Origin: Chlorocebus sabaeus
Taxonomy: Eukaryota > Chordata > Mammalia > Primates > Cercopithecidae
Assembly: GCF_047675955.1 (NCBI RefSeq)
Contig: NC_132916.1
Coordinates: 65,651,481-65,715,480, forward strand
DNA: 64,000 nucleotides
Direction of reading: 5' to 3'
The stretch's first letter is position 1. The number at the start of each line of letters is the position of its first letter. The notes beneath the pieces were generated by a model. That model was not told the origin of the DNA, made no database searches, and saw only the letters and a program-made list of their open reading frames with translations. Made by a program: the position numbers and the translations under genes. Below are positions 36,099 to 48,584 of this stretch, piece after piece.

Positions 36099-36655
36099 AA
36101 GAGTAATAAAAAATTTGCCAGCTTCCCCCCCTCAAAAAAGTCTAGGATGAGACAAATTCACAGCTGAATTCTATTACACATTCAAAAAAGAATTGGTACC
36201 AATCCTATCGACACTATTCCACAAGAAAGAGAAAAAGGAGATCCTCTCAAAATAATTTTATGAAGCCAGTATCACCCTAATACCAAAACCAGAAAAGAAC
36301 ATAACAAAAAAGAAAAGTACAGACCAACGTCTTTGGTGAATGTAGATGCAAAAATCCTTAAGAAAACACTGGCTAACCAAAACCAATAGCATATCAAAAA
36401 GATAATCCACCAAGATCAAGTCGGTTTCATGCCAGGGATGCAAGGATGGTTTAACATCCACAAGTCAATAAATGTGATATACCACATAAAAAGAATTAAA
36501 AACAAAAATTACATAATCATTTCAAGAGATGCAGAAAAAGCATTTGACAAAATCCAGCATCTTTCATTGATTAAAACCCTAGCAAAATTGTCATTGAAGG
36601 GATAAAACTTAATGTAATAAAAGCCATCTATGACAGACCCACAGCCAACATAATA

Positions 36656-36874
36656 TTGAATGGTGAAAAATTAAAAGCATTCCCCCTGAGAACTGTAACA
36701 AGACAAAGTTGCCCAGTTTTACCACTTCTACTCAACATAGTACTGGAAATCCTATGCAGAGCAATCAGACAAGATAAAGAAATAAAGAGCATCCAAACTG
36801 GTAAAGATGACGTCAAACTGTTACTGTTTGCTGATGATACGATTGTATATGTAGAACACCTGAAGACTTATTGA
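36656..36874 (+). pseudogene. L1 ORF2 reverse transcriptase fragment with FADD box
   Basis: An open stretch of 72 codons contains LLLFADDTIVY; the FADD catalytic box is encoded at 36827-36838. The two aspartates are intact, but the frame ends a few codons later and ORF2 is broken elsewhere. This is the RT palm of L1 ORF2p. Confidence 0.92.
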
Positions 36875-38351
36875 AAAAGCTCCTAGAACTGGTAAATGAA
36901 TTCAGCAAAGTTTCAGGATACAAAATTAATGTACACAAATAAGTAGCTCTGCTATACACCAGCAGCAACGAAGCTGAGAATCAAATCAACCCCCTTCACA
37001 GTAGCAGCAAAAAATTAAGAATAGTAAAATCCTTAGGAATATACCTAACCAAGGACATGAAAGACCTTTAAAAGGAAAACTAAAAACACTGCTGAAAGAA
37101 ATCATAGATGACACAAATAACTGGACGCATATCCCATGTTCATGGATAGGTAGAATCAATATTGTGAAAATGACCGTATGGCCAAAAGCAATCTACAAAT
37201 ACAATGCAATTCCCTTGAAAATACTGCCATCATTCTTCACAGAACTAGAAAAAACAATCCTAAAACTCATGTAAAACCAAAAACCAGCCCAAACAGCAAA
37301 AGCAATACTAAGCAAAAAACAAAAACAAAAACAAAAACAAAAAAACAAAAACAAATCTGGAGGCATCTCATAACCCAACTGCAAACTATAATATAGATGA
37401 GACCATACTGACCAAAACAGCATGGTACTGATACAAAAACAGGCACATAGACCAATAGAACAGAATATAGAACACAGAAATGAAACCAAATACTCACAGC
37501 CAACTCTTTTGTTGCTCTTTGACAAAGCAAACAAAAATAAAGTGGGGAAAGGACACCCTATTCAACAAATGATGCTTGGATAATTGGCTAGCCACATGTA
37601 GAAGAATAAAACTGGATCCTCATCTCTGACCTTATACAAAAATCAACTTGAAATGGGTCAAAGGCTTAAATCTAAGACCTGAAACCATAAAAAACTATAA
37701 CATTGAAAAAACCCTTCTAGACATTGGCTTAGGTAATGAATTCATGACCAAGAACCCAAAAGCAAACGCAACAAAACAAAGATAAAAAGATGGAACTTAA
37801 TTAAACTAAAAAGCCTCTGCACATCAAAAGAAACAATCAGCAGAGTAAACAGGCAACCCACAGAATGGGAAAAAAACATTTGTAATCTACATATCTGACA
37901 AAGGATTAATATCTAGAATCTACAAGAAACTCAAACAGATTAGCAACAATAAATAAATAAATAATAAAAGCAAACAATCTCATCAAAAAGTAGGCTAAAG
38001 ACATGAACAGGCAATTCTCAAAAGAAGATATACAAATGGCTAGCAAGCATATGGACAAATGCTCAACATCACTGATTATCAGGGAAATGCAAATCAAAAC
38101 CACAATGCAATACCACCTCACTCCTGCAAGAATGGCCATAATCAAAAAATAAAAAAAAAATAGATGTTGGCACGGATGTGGTGAAAAGGGAACACTTTTA
38201 CACTACTGGTGGAAATGTAAACTAGTACAACCACTGTAAAAGAGTGTGGAGATTCCTTAAAGAACTAAAAGTAGATCTACCATTTGGTACAGCATCCCAA
38301 TAGTTGCACAACCATTTTTATAGCGGCACCATTTGCAATTGCAAAAATACG

Positions 38352-38475
38352 GAACCACCAGCTGAGGTTGTGGAGGCAAAGGTTGCAGGGAGCTGAGATC
38401 TCACCACTGCACTCCAGCCAGGGCAACAGAGTGAGACTCCATCTACAAAAAAAAAAAAAAAAAAAAAAAGAACCA
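38352..38475 (+). mobile_element. 5'-truncated Alu fragment in L1
   Basis: About 110 bp of Alu 3' end (GGTTGCAGGGAGCTGAGATC to CTCCATCT plus A tail) sits between GAACCA at 38352-38357 and GAACCA at 38470-38475, in the L1 3' part of ORF2. The short insertion is consistent with 5'-truncated retroposition. Confidence 0.82.
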
Positions 38476-38900
38476 GCCCAAATGCTTATCAATCAATGAG
38501 TGGATAAAGAAAATGTGGTATATATATACCATGGAATAATACTTTGCCATAAAAAGAAACAAAATAATGGCATTCACAGCAGCCTGGATGGAACTAGAGA
38601 TTATTGTTCTAAGTGAAGTAACTCAGGAATGTAAAACTAAACATTGTATGTTCTCATTCATGTGGGAGCTAAGCTATGAGGATGTAAAGGCATAAGAATA
38701 ATACATTGGACTCTGGGGTCTTGGGGAAAAGGTTGGGGGATGGCGAGGGATGAAACACGGCAAACTGGATACAGTTCATGCTGCTCAGGTGATGGGTGCA
38801 CCAAAATTTCAGAATCACCAATAAAGAACTTATTTCTGTAACCAAACACCGCCTGTTCCCCCAAAACTCATGGAAATAAAAATAAAAATAAATATAAAAG

Positions 38901-41900
38901 AGGATATATGATAATTTCTTTCGGAATCCTTAAGTTTAAAAAGTGATAGTAAAATTTAAAACAAAAAGATGACTTGAATACATAAATACATTTCCATGAG
39001 TTGGGAAAAATTTTTATTTAGAATTTCTAATACCCCAAAAAAGGATAGAGAAATGCAAGTGCCATTTTTGGTATGGAGTTAAACTCTACAATTATTCTTG
39101 TCTGAGTAATTTATTGATCTCTCTTCTCTGTCATGTGTCTCTGCAGCTCTCTGTTTTTCACTCCCTCTCTCTCACCATATATAAGTACACATGCATATTC
39201 ATGTATATATAATACTTCGGATTTTAGATTTCATATCTATATATGTTATAGAGATAAAATCTACTTTTTGACTACAGTAATCCTTCATACAATCTACTTT
39301 TTAAAAACTTTATTTCAGCTGAGATATAGTATTTATTATATATTATTGTGTCAGATCCTTAGACATCTGACTAAAGTTTACACATACACACATTTGTAAT
39401 GTTCTCAAAGCACTTTTATTTGGTGTATCAGAATTAACCTATGAGGTTTGCCTAACATATTTCAATTGAGAGTAGATAATAAAGTATTACAAATGTCATG
39501 AGCTATCGATTTTCATTCTAAAACTTCTAGCACAATAAACTACTGAACATCTACTTTACCTTTAAAAAAGATTTCCCTTTCATTTTTAGTTGACATGTAA
39601 TAATTGCAAAATTATATATTTTTAACAAGCTTGATCAGCTAAGAGTACCAATATTTTAAATGATTTCAGAAAAATTTATCTTATTCCAGATTACTAGTCC
39701 AAAGAGAACCAAACATTTGTTTTCTACTGTTTCTTGTGGAAAATTTTACAACCAAACATTACTTTGAATCATAATTTCAACTTTTATATTTATTTGTGAC
39801 TATAGGGAATAACTGTCTGTATACAAACCATCTAAAACAAAATTGTCAATAAATGGCTGACAACTACTTTAAATTCAAAGCAGTAGAGACTTTCCAATAA
39901 AATATTATACAATGAAAATTGCTTTGCATAATACATTAAACAAGTAGATACCCTAAAGTACTCATTTACTTTCAAAATATAATATTTTAAGTTAGTAAGA
40001 TGAAGTGGAAAATAATGTATTTAAGTATGGAAACCTTTGCTTCTAAATGCTGAATTTCAAACAAATGTGACAAGCATGAGAAACTACCAAAGCTTTTTGC
40101 TAGTCAAGAGTTAGTGATAGATGCCTAAAACAGGTATTTGCTGAAAACAAAACTGCCTTATAATGGAGTCTTTTTGCTCAATTGCATTTAGTTTATGTGC
40201 CTGCTACCTAATGTTACCTGTTTAGCATAAAGACTCTCTAGGCCTACATTTTAAGAAGCAATCTTTAAAATCTTTTGAAATTTATATCTATACTACCATG
40301 ACGATTTTTATTTGTAAACTTTTTTCTATTATAATTAATGACTTTTCTGTAACATATTTGGCACAGCATGTTACTCTTAGAAATATGTATTTATGATGCA
40401 ATTACATCTCATTAAGTCCTTGCGTTCCAAACCTTAGGTGGAGTCTTATTTCTTATCTTTCCTCATTCTAGGCATTCATTTGTTTATGTGGTATTTATGT
40501 TTCTTTAAATTGAAAGTTAATAAAATGGGTGATAAATTAAAGAAAGGAAATGTCACTTAACACGTTCTTTGAAAGCAGAATATAATGTATTCCATTGAAC
40601 AGCTGGGGAATTTTCATACTTTATGCAAATTTGTTCAAAAGTAACAAAAGTAGAGAAAATGTGAGTGTATAAGACTATTTCAAAGCGCAAATAAATGCAA
40701 ATTGTCTACACATGAAAAATGTGTGCATACACTTATTTTTAAACATTCATTGCACAATTGTTAACAGAAAACAGGATTTTTATGTTTTTGCTGCATAGCT
40801 AAAGGAGATCCAACTATGATATGTAGTATGCTCATTTGCAAACAGAATAATGACATGAAATCCATAATTTGATTACACAAAATACAGAGCAATACGTGAT
40901 AAGAAAAACCCATCAGAGTTAGATGTTCCATATAATGTTTTAATCTTTCAGGAAACAGAAACAGCATTTTATTTTCCATCTTAGTACTTAATACTTTTAC
41001 CAGCAAGAGTGTCTCTTTCCAAATGGAAATAATTTTGAGAGTTCCATTAAGCACTATAAGTTTAATTCGTGAAATACATATTAAATTTATATATCCTTCA
41101 TGTCTTATATATCATCTTTTTTATTTTATAGATATGAAAATAATGCAATGAAAATTTATTTTAAATGACTTTTTAAACTGAAATCTCTAAATGATATTCA
41201 GCATTGATATTCTAGATTACCTGTTTTTGAGTTACGTGGTATGTACATATCACAACTGGGCAGCTTACATATACTAATCTATATCATTGTAACTGGAATA
41301 TGCATTTTTATTGATGTAGGTCTTAAAGTTCTCTATATTGAATTTTCTTGGGGTAGATGTTTATAAAAAGCTAAAATATTCCCTTGGAAATATTAAAAAG
41401 TCATAATTTTTCTTCAATATATAGCGTTTCTACCATTACACATTGGAATTCCAAATATTAATATTAATGTGAGATCAGGTGAACGAATCAGAGAGTAGAT
41501 AAAATTAATATTGTGTACATTTTTCTTTTACCCAACAACAGACACTATCATCCCATATATCAGTTTCTGTTTTACTTAATTTGAAATAATAATTGTATTT
41601 TTTAAAAAATATATGGTAAAAAATCTGTATGTATTTGTTCTTTCTTTTCATTTTTTATTATAAAATGGTGTAAATTTTATTTTGTTATCAAATATATAAC
41701 CCTTGAGTCTAGTTACTTAACCATTTGAAACATAGTTTAAATATTTAGGAAGTAGGGTACCATACCAACTAAACAATAAAAAGGAAATGGTTAAATAACA
41801 CACCAAAACTCAACTCCTGTCACCCATGAACTGTTCCTGTGATTTGATACAAAATTTCTATTTCATTGGCACACAAATAAAAGAATAGCTCACCAAATAA

Positions 41901-42020
41901 ATACACATATCCCACATTAAACGTTATTTTGTCTGTGATGCTTTCCCCAAACTGAGTTTGCCAATCCAAACTTTTTTTCTAAAATGTTTAACTGTGGCCT
42001 GGTGTTGTAATTTGTCTGTT
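38901..42020. other. Unassigned AT-rich DNA
   Basis: About 3.1 kb with no gene and no repeat I can name. It contains short TA-rich patches (39178-39250). Confidence 0.5.
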
Positions 42021-42240
42021 TACAGATTTGTCTGTGTCACTGGATTGTAAGCTCTTTCAGTACAGGGGCCAGAAACAAAGTACCAGAGACCAGGGATCAC
42101 GGTTAATTTGCTTGTATTAATTCAATATTCCCTGCCAAAACGATCTTTCCAAAACACAACGCTAATGATTTTATCCTTCTGCTTCAAATACATTAGTGAT
42201 TTTCCATATAACTACAGGGACTTTAGCATGAAGACTTAAT
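42021..42240 (+). mobile_element. L2 fragments, sense
   Basis: 'GGATTGTAAGCTCTTTCAGTACAGG' near 42043 resembles the L2 3' end. 'GATCTTTCCAAAACACAACG...TGATTTTCCATATAACTACAGGG' (42143-42220) follows the L2 ORF end consensus. Strongly diverged. Confidence 0.55.
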
Positions 42241-42244
42241 TATC

Positions 42245-42440
42245 TTGTTCATTTTAATTTTTATTCTATCTGACATTTGTCTTTTGACTAAGTATTTATA
42301 TTTAATGAAGCTACTTATATATTGGAATATAAACCTACAATCGTATTTGTTTTGTATTTATCCATTTTGTTGTAATTTTTTCTCCTTTCTGGTCTTATTT
42401 TGAAGTAAGAATTTTTTATTATTTCCTTTCTCCTTCTATT
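42245..42440 (-). mobile_element. Old L1 fragment in L2, antisense
   Basis: 'TTTAATGAAGCTACTTATAT...AAACCTACAATCGTATTTG' parallels reversed L1 ORF2 5' sequence. L2 sequence appears to lie on both sides. Confidence 0.4.
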
Positions 42441-42441
42441 A

Positions 42442-42700
42442 GCTGGTTAACCTCATCTCCACACCTTTGCCCGCAGTAATCGTTAACTGTATAGAACTAG
42501 CATTAGCAACATCAAACTCTCATGCTGTTTCACACTTTCACACACTATGCCTGAGATTCAATCTTCAAAATACCCTCAATCTTCATATGATACAAGAAGT
42601 TCTTCACTGCCCAAGGTTTGGTCAATATGAAGGAAACACTACAGTCTCTTTCACATCTACCCTTCATATTTGCTCCGTTCTTTAAAGGTCGTAGCTGTCT
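42442..42700 (+). mobile_element. L2 fragment, sense, continued
   Basis: 'CTCATCTCCACACCTTTGCC' through 'TTCACTGCCCAAGG' and 'TTTCACATCTACCCTTCATA' follow L2 order at low identity. A 72-codon open frame here is not conserved with anything I know. Confidence 0.45.
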
Positions 42701-42719
42701 GAGAGTTTAATATTACTTC

Positions 42720-43460
42720 GTGTTTTTTCTATATATTGTAAATTTAAAAAATTAAAATCTGGGAGGTATTTATGTATTTTGTTATAGAATTTACCTGTTA
42801 AATCTCTGGTAAATATTATCTATCAATTCATTTTTGTATTTAACTTTTCTTTAATGAATATTTTATAGTACAAAAGTGTTCTTAAATTATATTTTTTTTC
42901 TTTGTTGCTACTAAGAATACCCTAGCAATTTAGGTAGGCCCACTTTACCCTACATTTTCTTCTAATGGTTGACTATATATTTTTCTACTATCTTCATATG
43001 TAGTATTGTTTCATATTCACAATTTTAATCTGTTGAAGTTTTGTTGTAAATAGGAATTTGATAATTTTTCGTAGGTATCTAATTTTATCCAAACCATTTA
43101 TGGATAGTTTATACTTCCTTCCACTGGTATAAAATGTAAATCTTTTTCATTAACTACATTCTCACATTATATTGGTTTCTTTCTGTAATTATACAATTTC
43201 ATTTGTAAAATTTATATTAACATAAAAGATCACTTCTTTCTCTGTTAGATATGTCCCTCTTCACTATTATTTAGTTTTAAAATCTTTATTGGTTGCTAAT
43301 GGCCTTCCTCTCTTCCATAGAACTTTAAAATTAATGTATGAAGTTTTGTATTAAGAAACTCCTTTTGGAGTTTTGATTAGTATTGTAATGAATTCATAAA
43401 TTTACTTGATAACAATTGTTATTTTTATAATATTAGGTTTTCCTTCAAGAAACATGATTT
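42720..43460 (-). mobile_element. Old L1M ORF2 fragment, antisense
   Basis: 'TTCGTAGGTATCTAATTTTATCC', 'CATAGAACTTTAAAATTAATG' and 'AACTCCTTTTGGAGTTTTGATTAG' follow reversed L1M ORF2 order. Very diverged. Confidence 0.55.
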
Positions 43461-43756
43461 AAGTGCTTAACAGTTTTTAAACAAGACAAATATGCTATAC
43501 AGAAACAAAAAGATTGATAATTCTGATTATGTCGATAAAAGTCAAAAAGTACAGAAATTGGATCTATCTACTTATCTTTCTAGATAAATTATATATTTAA
43601 TAGCATACAAACAGATATATACAGATATCTATCTATAAATGTAAGTGAACACATAAATATATTATATATAAATTTATACATTTATAAATTTAAATTGATG
43701 TAAATATATTCATCATATATATGTATACATGTGCACATAAATTTTTATATATATAA
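43461..43756. other. AT-rich low-complexity DNA
   Basis: Mostly TATA/ATAT-like sequence. No feature recognised. Confidence 0.5.
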
Positions 43757-44130
43757 ATGCATTGTTGATGGGAATAGATTCTAAGAAATGTGTCCTGAGG
43801 TGACTTTGTAATTGTGCAAACATCATAGCATATATTTATGCAAACCTAAATGATATAGCCTATTGCACACCAAAGCTATATGAAATAGCTTACTGCTCCT
43901 GGACTTAAACCTGTACTGCAGGTTATTTTATTGAATGCTGTAGGAAATTGTAACACAATGGTAAGTTTTTGTGGATCTAAACATATCTAAACATAAAATA
44001 GGTAACAGTGAAAATATGGTATAAAAGATAAAACATGGTACACCTATATAGGGAAACTCCATTATAATCTTATAGGACCACTGCTTTATGTATTCCATAG
44101 TTGACCAGAACATTGTTATGTAGTGTGCTA
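43757..44130. mobile_element. TcMar-Tigger-like MITE (MER2-class)
   Basis: Reads ATGCATTGTTGATGGGAATA at the left and 'GAACATTGTTATGTAGTGTGC' at the right, imperfect inverted ends. Between them are GTGCAAACATCATAGCATAT, ATAGCTTACTGCTCCTGGAC, AATTGTAACACAATGG and TATAATCTTATAGGACCACT, a known Tigger-derived non-autonomous family. I am sure of the family type, less of its name. No transposase. Confidence 0.72.
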
Positions 44131-44179
44131 TTGTTGTTTATTTTCAAGATTATAGTCATCCTACATAAAAAAAGATGAG

Positions 44180-45170
44180 AAATATTTTCTTTTTCTCTAT
44201 TCTTCAGAAGATTTTGTATAAGACTGTGGTGAATTATCATTTGAAAGTTTGTAGAAAATTCTCTTAAGCACTATCTAGGCTGGATATCTTCTTTATACCA
44301 AGATTTGTAACCACTGCTTCAAGTTCTTAAATAAATATACAGCTATTCAGAATGTGTATTTCTTCTTCAATTTCAACATTTTTTTCGTTTCATTTAGTCT
44401 GTTGTGTCTAAGCATTAACTTGTTTGCATAAATGTTTTGTAATACTTGTTTTATTTGTAGTTATGTTCACATTTTTGTTTATATTTATTTCTATTTGTTT
44501 TATTTGGTCAATCTTGGGAAATCTATGCTTTGTACATCTTTTTAAATTTTCATATGGCTTTGTTTATCTCTAATCTATTTTTCTTGCCTCTGTCATTGAT
44601 CCCAGCTGTAATTTTTAGATCTTCTGTATATCTTATTAGGTCTATTGTAATTTTTGTTTTTTTCTAATTTTTTATATATCAAGCTGGTTAATTTTCAGCT
44701 TTTTTTCTATATAAGCTTACAGATTTAGATTTCACTTGAAACATTCTTATTTACATTTCAAATTTTTGATTTTTTTATCATTCTGTTCTAAGATTTTCAT
44801 ATTTCTGTTATTATTTGCTTCATGATCCAAGTGTTTTAAAACATTTTTAATGTTTAAAAATATAGGATTTTATAATTTTGCTTTTTTAAAACTAATATTG
44901 TGGTCAGCACATGTGGTCTGTGTAATATATTTCTTATGATATTTGTACAACTATTTGTCATAGTTTCGTGTACTAATGGTTTTTGTGAATATTTCTTATG
45001 TGCATGGGAATAATGTTGAATGTAGACATCTACATATAGCCATTAAGAAAAGCATGCAAACTCTATTCAAATCTTTTTCTTGATATTTTGTCTCCTAGAT
45101 TGATCAATAATTGAGAAAGATATGTATATTTTTTCCTAAAAGTCTATGGCTTTTTTTAAACCTGTTTTGA
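44180..45170 (-). mobile_element. Old L1M fragment (ORF2 5' part), antisense
   Basis: 'ATTTAGTCTGTTGTGTC', 'TTTTTCTTGCCTCTGTC' and 'GTGGTCAGCACATGTGGTCTGTG' (44900-44922) follow the reversed L1M ORF2 5' region. It probably belongs to the same element as 42720-43460, split by the MITE. Confidence 0.6.
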
Positions 45171-45663
45171 AACTATTTTATTAGGCATTTTATAATTTTA
45201 GGTTCACAGCAAAACTGAGAAGAAGGTACAGAGATTTTCCACACATCCCGGCTCACACAATGCATAACCTCCCTCATGATTAACATTCCTCATTAGAGTG
45301 GAAGAATAGTTACAACTGATAAATCCATGTAAACACATCATCATCATCTAAAATCCATGGTTTATATTAGGGTTCACACTTCTTGTTGTACATTTTATGA
45401 GTCTGATGAAGAGACATGTATCAATCACTACAGTATCATACAGAGTATTTTCATTGCCTCTGTGTTCTGCCTATTAATCTCCTGCTGCCAACCCGCTACA
45501 ACAACTGACATTTTTCTTAACTGTACAGTTTCGCCTTGTCCTGGATGTCATAGAGTTGGAAGCATACAGGATGCAGCCTTTTCAGGTTCACTTATTTTAC
45601 TCAGTAATAAACATTTAAGATTTCATCATGTCTTTTCATAGCTTGATAGCTCATTTCTTTTTA

Positions 45664-46110
45664 GTGCTGACAAAGACTCTTTGCTTCACCATACATTGGT
45701 CAGACTCATGAACCTTCTTCTAGTTCCATGTATGCACTTTCTTGTAAAATCCAGTTTTAGCAAGATCTCCCTAATCTCAATATTTGATCACTCTAGATAT
45801 ATGATCAGGTTTGTCATTATCCACCATCCCACAAAGTCATATCTAATCACTCTGGCCTGTCTTCATCAAGAATCCAATTTGATCAATGTAGCCAGAATTC
45901 CCCTTAGCCCTCATGTTTCCTCTCAGTAATTTTCCATCCACTGAGCCTCACTCTGCTCCTTGGCTATAAATTCCCAATTTTCATGCTATATTTGGAGTTG
46001 ATCCCAATCTTTTCCCTTACCACTGCAAAATCTATTTCAAGCGGTCCCCATAAAATCTTCCTTGCTGTGCTGTAACAACAATTATTGAATAAATTTTGCT
46101 TTAACAGTGC
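45664..46110 (+). repeat. Solo LTR with perfect 4-bp target duplication (class I ERV-like)
   Basis: LTR 45668-46106 (439 bp) begins TGACAAAG and ends TTTAACA. GTGC flanks it on both sides (45664-45667, 46107-46110), and the host L1 reads through across the site. TATAAA lies at 45965-45970 and AATAAA at 46088-46093, so promoter and poly(A) elements are still visible. A 4-bp duplication fits class I retroviruses. The family is not named. The 82-codon open frame at 45681-45929 is incidental. Confidence 0.85.
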
Positions 46111-46219
46111 TAAATAATATTCCACTCTTTGAATGTTCCATAGTGTATTTATCTATTCATCTACTGAAGGACAATTTGGTTGTTTCCTAGTTTTGAAAAT
46201 TATGAAGAATGCTTCTATA

Positions 46220-46522
46220 GGCCAAGCGCGGTGGCTCAAGCCTGTAATCCCAGCACTTTGGGGGGCCAAGACGGGTGGATCACAAGGTCAGGAGATCGAG
46301 ACCATCCTGGCTAACACGGTGAAACCCTGTCTCTACTAAAAAATGCAAAAAAACTAGCCGGGCAAGGTGGCGGGCGCCTGTATTCCCAGCTACTCGGGAG
46401 GCTGAGGCAAGAGAATGGCGTAAACCCGGGAAGCAGAGCTTGCAGTGAGCTGAGATCTGGCCATTGCACTCCAGCCTGGGTGACAGAGCGAGACTCCGTC
46501 TCAAAAAAAAAAAAAAAAAAAA
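46220..46522 (+). mobile_element. AluY, sense, in antisense L1
   Basis: Full-length, starting GGCCAAGCGCGGTGGCTCAA and ending in A20. 'GTCAGGAGATCGAGACCATC' and 'AGCAGAGCTTGCAGTGAGC' are AluY-type. Flanks AATGCTTCTATA (46209-46220) and AATTCTGCTATA (46521-46532) are a diverged target duplication. Confidence 0.92.
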
Positions 46523-46844
46523 TTCTGCTATAAACATACGTGTTCAGGTTTTCACATGAACGTAAAATTTCTACTCATTTGGGGAAATTCCAAGAAGTGA
46601 AATTTCTGATTCATATGTTAAGAGAATGTTTAGTTTTACATAAAACTGTCAAACTGCATTGGAAAGTGACTGTACCATTTTGCGTTCCACCAGCAACGAA
46701 TAAGAGTTTTTGTTGCTCCACATCTGCAACAACATTTGGTATTATCAGTGTTCCATATGTTTGCCATTGAAGTGGTGTCTAGTTGTTTGTTTGCACTTCC
46801 CTCATGAAATATGATGTGGAACAATGTTTCACATGCTTATTTGC

Positions 46845-46866
46845 ATTGTGTATGTATGCGCGCGTG

Positions 46867-46902
<36 letters not shown>
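46845..46902. repeat. Alternating TG/CG/CA tract, Z-DNA-prone
   Basis: TGTGTATGTATGCGCGCGTG continues as CGCGCGCACACAC and a CA run to 46902. Nearly uninterrupted purine-pyrimidine alternation over about 58 bp, with seven CG steps. Confidence 0.95.
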
Positions 46903-46905
<3 letters not shown>

Positions 46906-47934
46906 AGAGTGTCTATTAAAGTCTTAGGTTCATTTTAAATAATTTTTTATTATTGACTTTTAAATGTTCATTTTATATTTCAGATAAGAAGACTTTATAA
47001 GATGTGTCTTATGAAAATATTTTCTTCTCATTTGGGATTTATCTCTTTATTTTCTTGACATTGTCCTTTGGATAGCAGAAAATTTTAATTTTAATAAGTC
47101 CAGCTTATCAATCTTTTTTTCATGGATTGTGTTTTTCATATTGTATCTAAAAGGTCATCACTGTACCCAATATAATCTAGCTTTTCTCTTATATTATCTT
47201 CTACGAGTTTTACAGTTTTTTGTTTTACATTTAATTTTATGATTCCTTTTGAGTTAACCTTTGTGAACAGTATAAGGTCTGTGTTTAGGGTCTTTTTTTT
47301 TTTTTTTTTTTTTTTTTTTGCATGTGGCTGTCCAGTTGCTTCCACATCATTTGTAGAAAAGATTATCTTTGCTTGATTGTATTGCCTTTGCTTTTTTGTC
47401 AAACAATAGTTGAGTACATATGTGAATCTATTTCTGAATCTATGTGTTACATTAATCTATTTGTCTAGTTTTTCACCAATATTATACTTTCATGATTACT
47501 GTAACTTTAGAGAGTCTTAAAGTCCAGTAGTGTCATTCCTTCAGCTTTGTTATTCTCTTTCAATGTTGTATTAGCCATTTTGAATCTCTTTTTTTCTCCA
47601 AAAGAACTTCAGAATCACTTTGCTGATATAACTAAAATAACTTGCTGAAATTTTAATTGGGATTGCATTGAATTTATAGATTAAGTTTGGAAAGACTGAC
47701 ATCTTGATGATATTAAGTCTTTCTATCCATTAACACAGGATATCTCTCCATTTATTTAATTAATCTTTGGTTTTGTTCATCAGACTGTATAATTTTCCTC
47801 ATATAGATTTTGTACTTATTTTGTTCAATTTAGACCTAAGCATTGTATTTTTGTGGTGCTAATGGAAATGGCATTGTTTTTAATTTCAAATTTCATCTGT
47901 ATTTTTTCATGTGAATATGACTATATGTAAAGAT

Positions 47935-48085
47935 AGGTCAAGTACCTCAAAATGTGACTATATTTCATGATAGGGTATTATAGAGGTGAAAAAATAAAAT
48001 CAGGTCATTATGGCGAACTCCAATCTAATCTGACTTGCGTCTTTATAAGAAGAGATTAGAACACACAGGAAAACACCAGAGGTAT
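47935..48085 (+). repeat. MLT1-type LTR fragment, sense
   Basis: 'AAGTACCTCAAAATGTGACTATATTT', 'AAAATCAGGTCATTATGG' and 'GCGTCTTTATAAGAAGAGATTAGA' are successive MLT1-type LTR blocks. Both ends are missing. Confidence 0.6.
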
Positions 48086-48584
48086 GTATACATAGGGTTT
48101 TTTCTTTTTTTATCACATGTCAGATACTTAAAAATTTATATCATTCCCATATTAAATTTTTATCATTGCTTACTTTTACTTATTTGGAATAATTTTTGTT
48201 CATTTTATTACTAATTTTTTAGAATATTATAGTATTTTTCTTTAATTTGAAGATTTCAAAATTTTATTACAATGGGTTTTTCATATACTCTCTTCAGTAC
48301 TTCATTTATCCTTTTTATCTGAAAAAAATGTATTTTTATTCACGTTAGCATATTTCTTCCATACTTTTCTAGATTATTCCTTTCCTTTCATTCATTTCTG
48401 TGCCATTTTTCAAGAACTACTGTTAACTTATTATTAAAACTTCTAAATCTATCTGTCTGTTTCCTAAATTGCTTTCTGTAGATTTTAGCTTTCATTTCTA
48501 CGTTCTAAGAGAATATGCTTTCAACAAAATCGAGTGCCCCATTTAGCCATCTTATAAGGATTTTGTGAGATAATTTTTCTTTAA
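48086..48584. other. Unassigned AT-rich DNA
   Basis: No feature recognised. Confidence 0.5.

Larger units (their letters stand above)
33825..36103 (+). mobile_element. Complete THE1-type MaLR element, sense, in L1
   Basis: 5' LTR 33830-34184, internal 34185-35744 (1560 bp), 3' LTR 35745-36098. The L1 is consecutive on either side. Target duplication: AATGG (33825-33829) against AAGAG (36099-36103), two changes from identity; the uninterrupted L1 is expected to have AATGG followed by TAATAAA. A non-autonomous retroposon that depended on ERV-L enzymes in trans. It lies in the same orientation as the complete element at 50.7-53.0 kb. Confidence 0.93.
31521..38900 (+). mobile_element. Sense L1 (L1PB/L1MA-like), internally deleted, hosting three insertions
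   Basis: About 4.7 kb of L1 once insertions are removed. 31521-31890 resembles 5' UTR/ORF1 leader (TGATAGCTCTGCTGGGTGGC). 31928-32235 is ORF1. The sequence then jumps to ORF2 near 32255 (ACATAAGGACTCATATAGAC), implying a deletion of over 1 kb. ORF2 continues to 38155 with RT at about 36100-37000, then the C-terminal part and a 3' end in an A-rich tail near 38900. Inserted are an AluY, a complete THE1 and an Alu fragment. Stops and frameshifts throughout. Confidence 0.82.
45175..47925 (-). mobile_element. Old L1 (L1M) 3' UTR and ORF2, antisense, with two insertions
   Basis: It begins TAATTTTAGGTTCACAGCAA (45192), the reversed 3' UTR. It continues past the solo LTR and AluY into CTGGAAAG-type ORF2 C-terminal sequence, GTCCAGCTTATCAATC (47099), 'CATGTGGCTGTCCAGTTGCT' and 'CTCCATTTATTTAATTAATC', ending near 47925. 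Contains a CG/CA tract at 46845 and a T run at 47291-47319. Confidence 0.8.
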
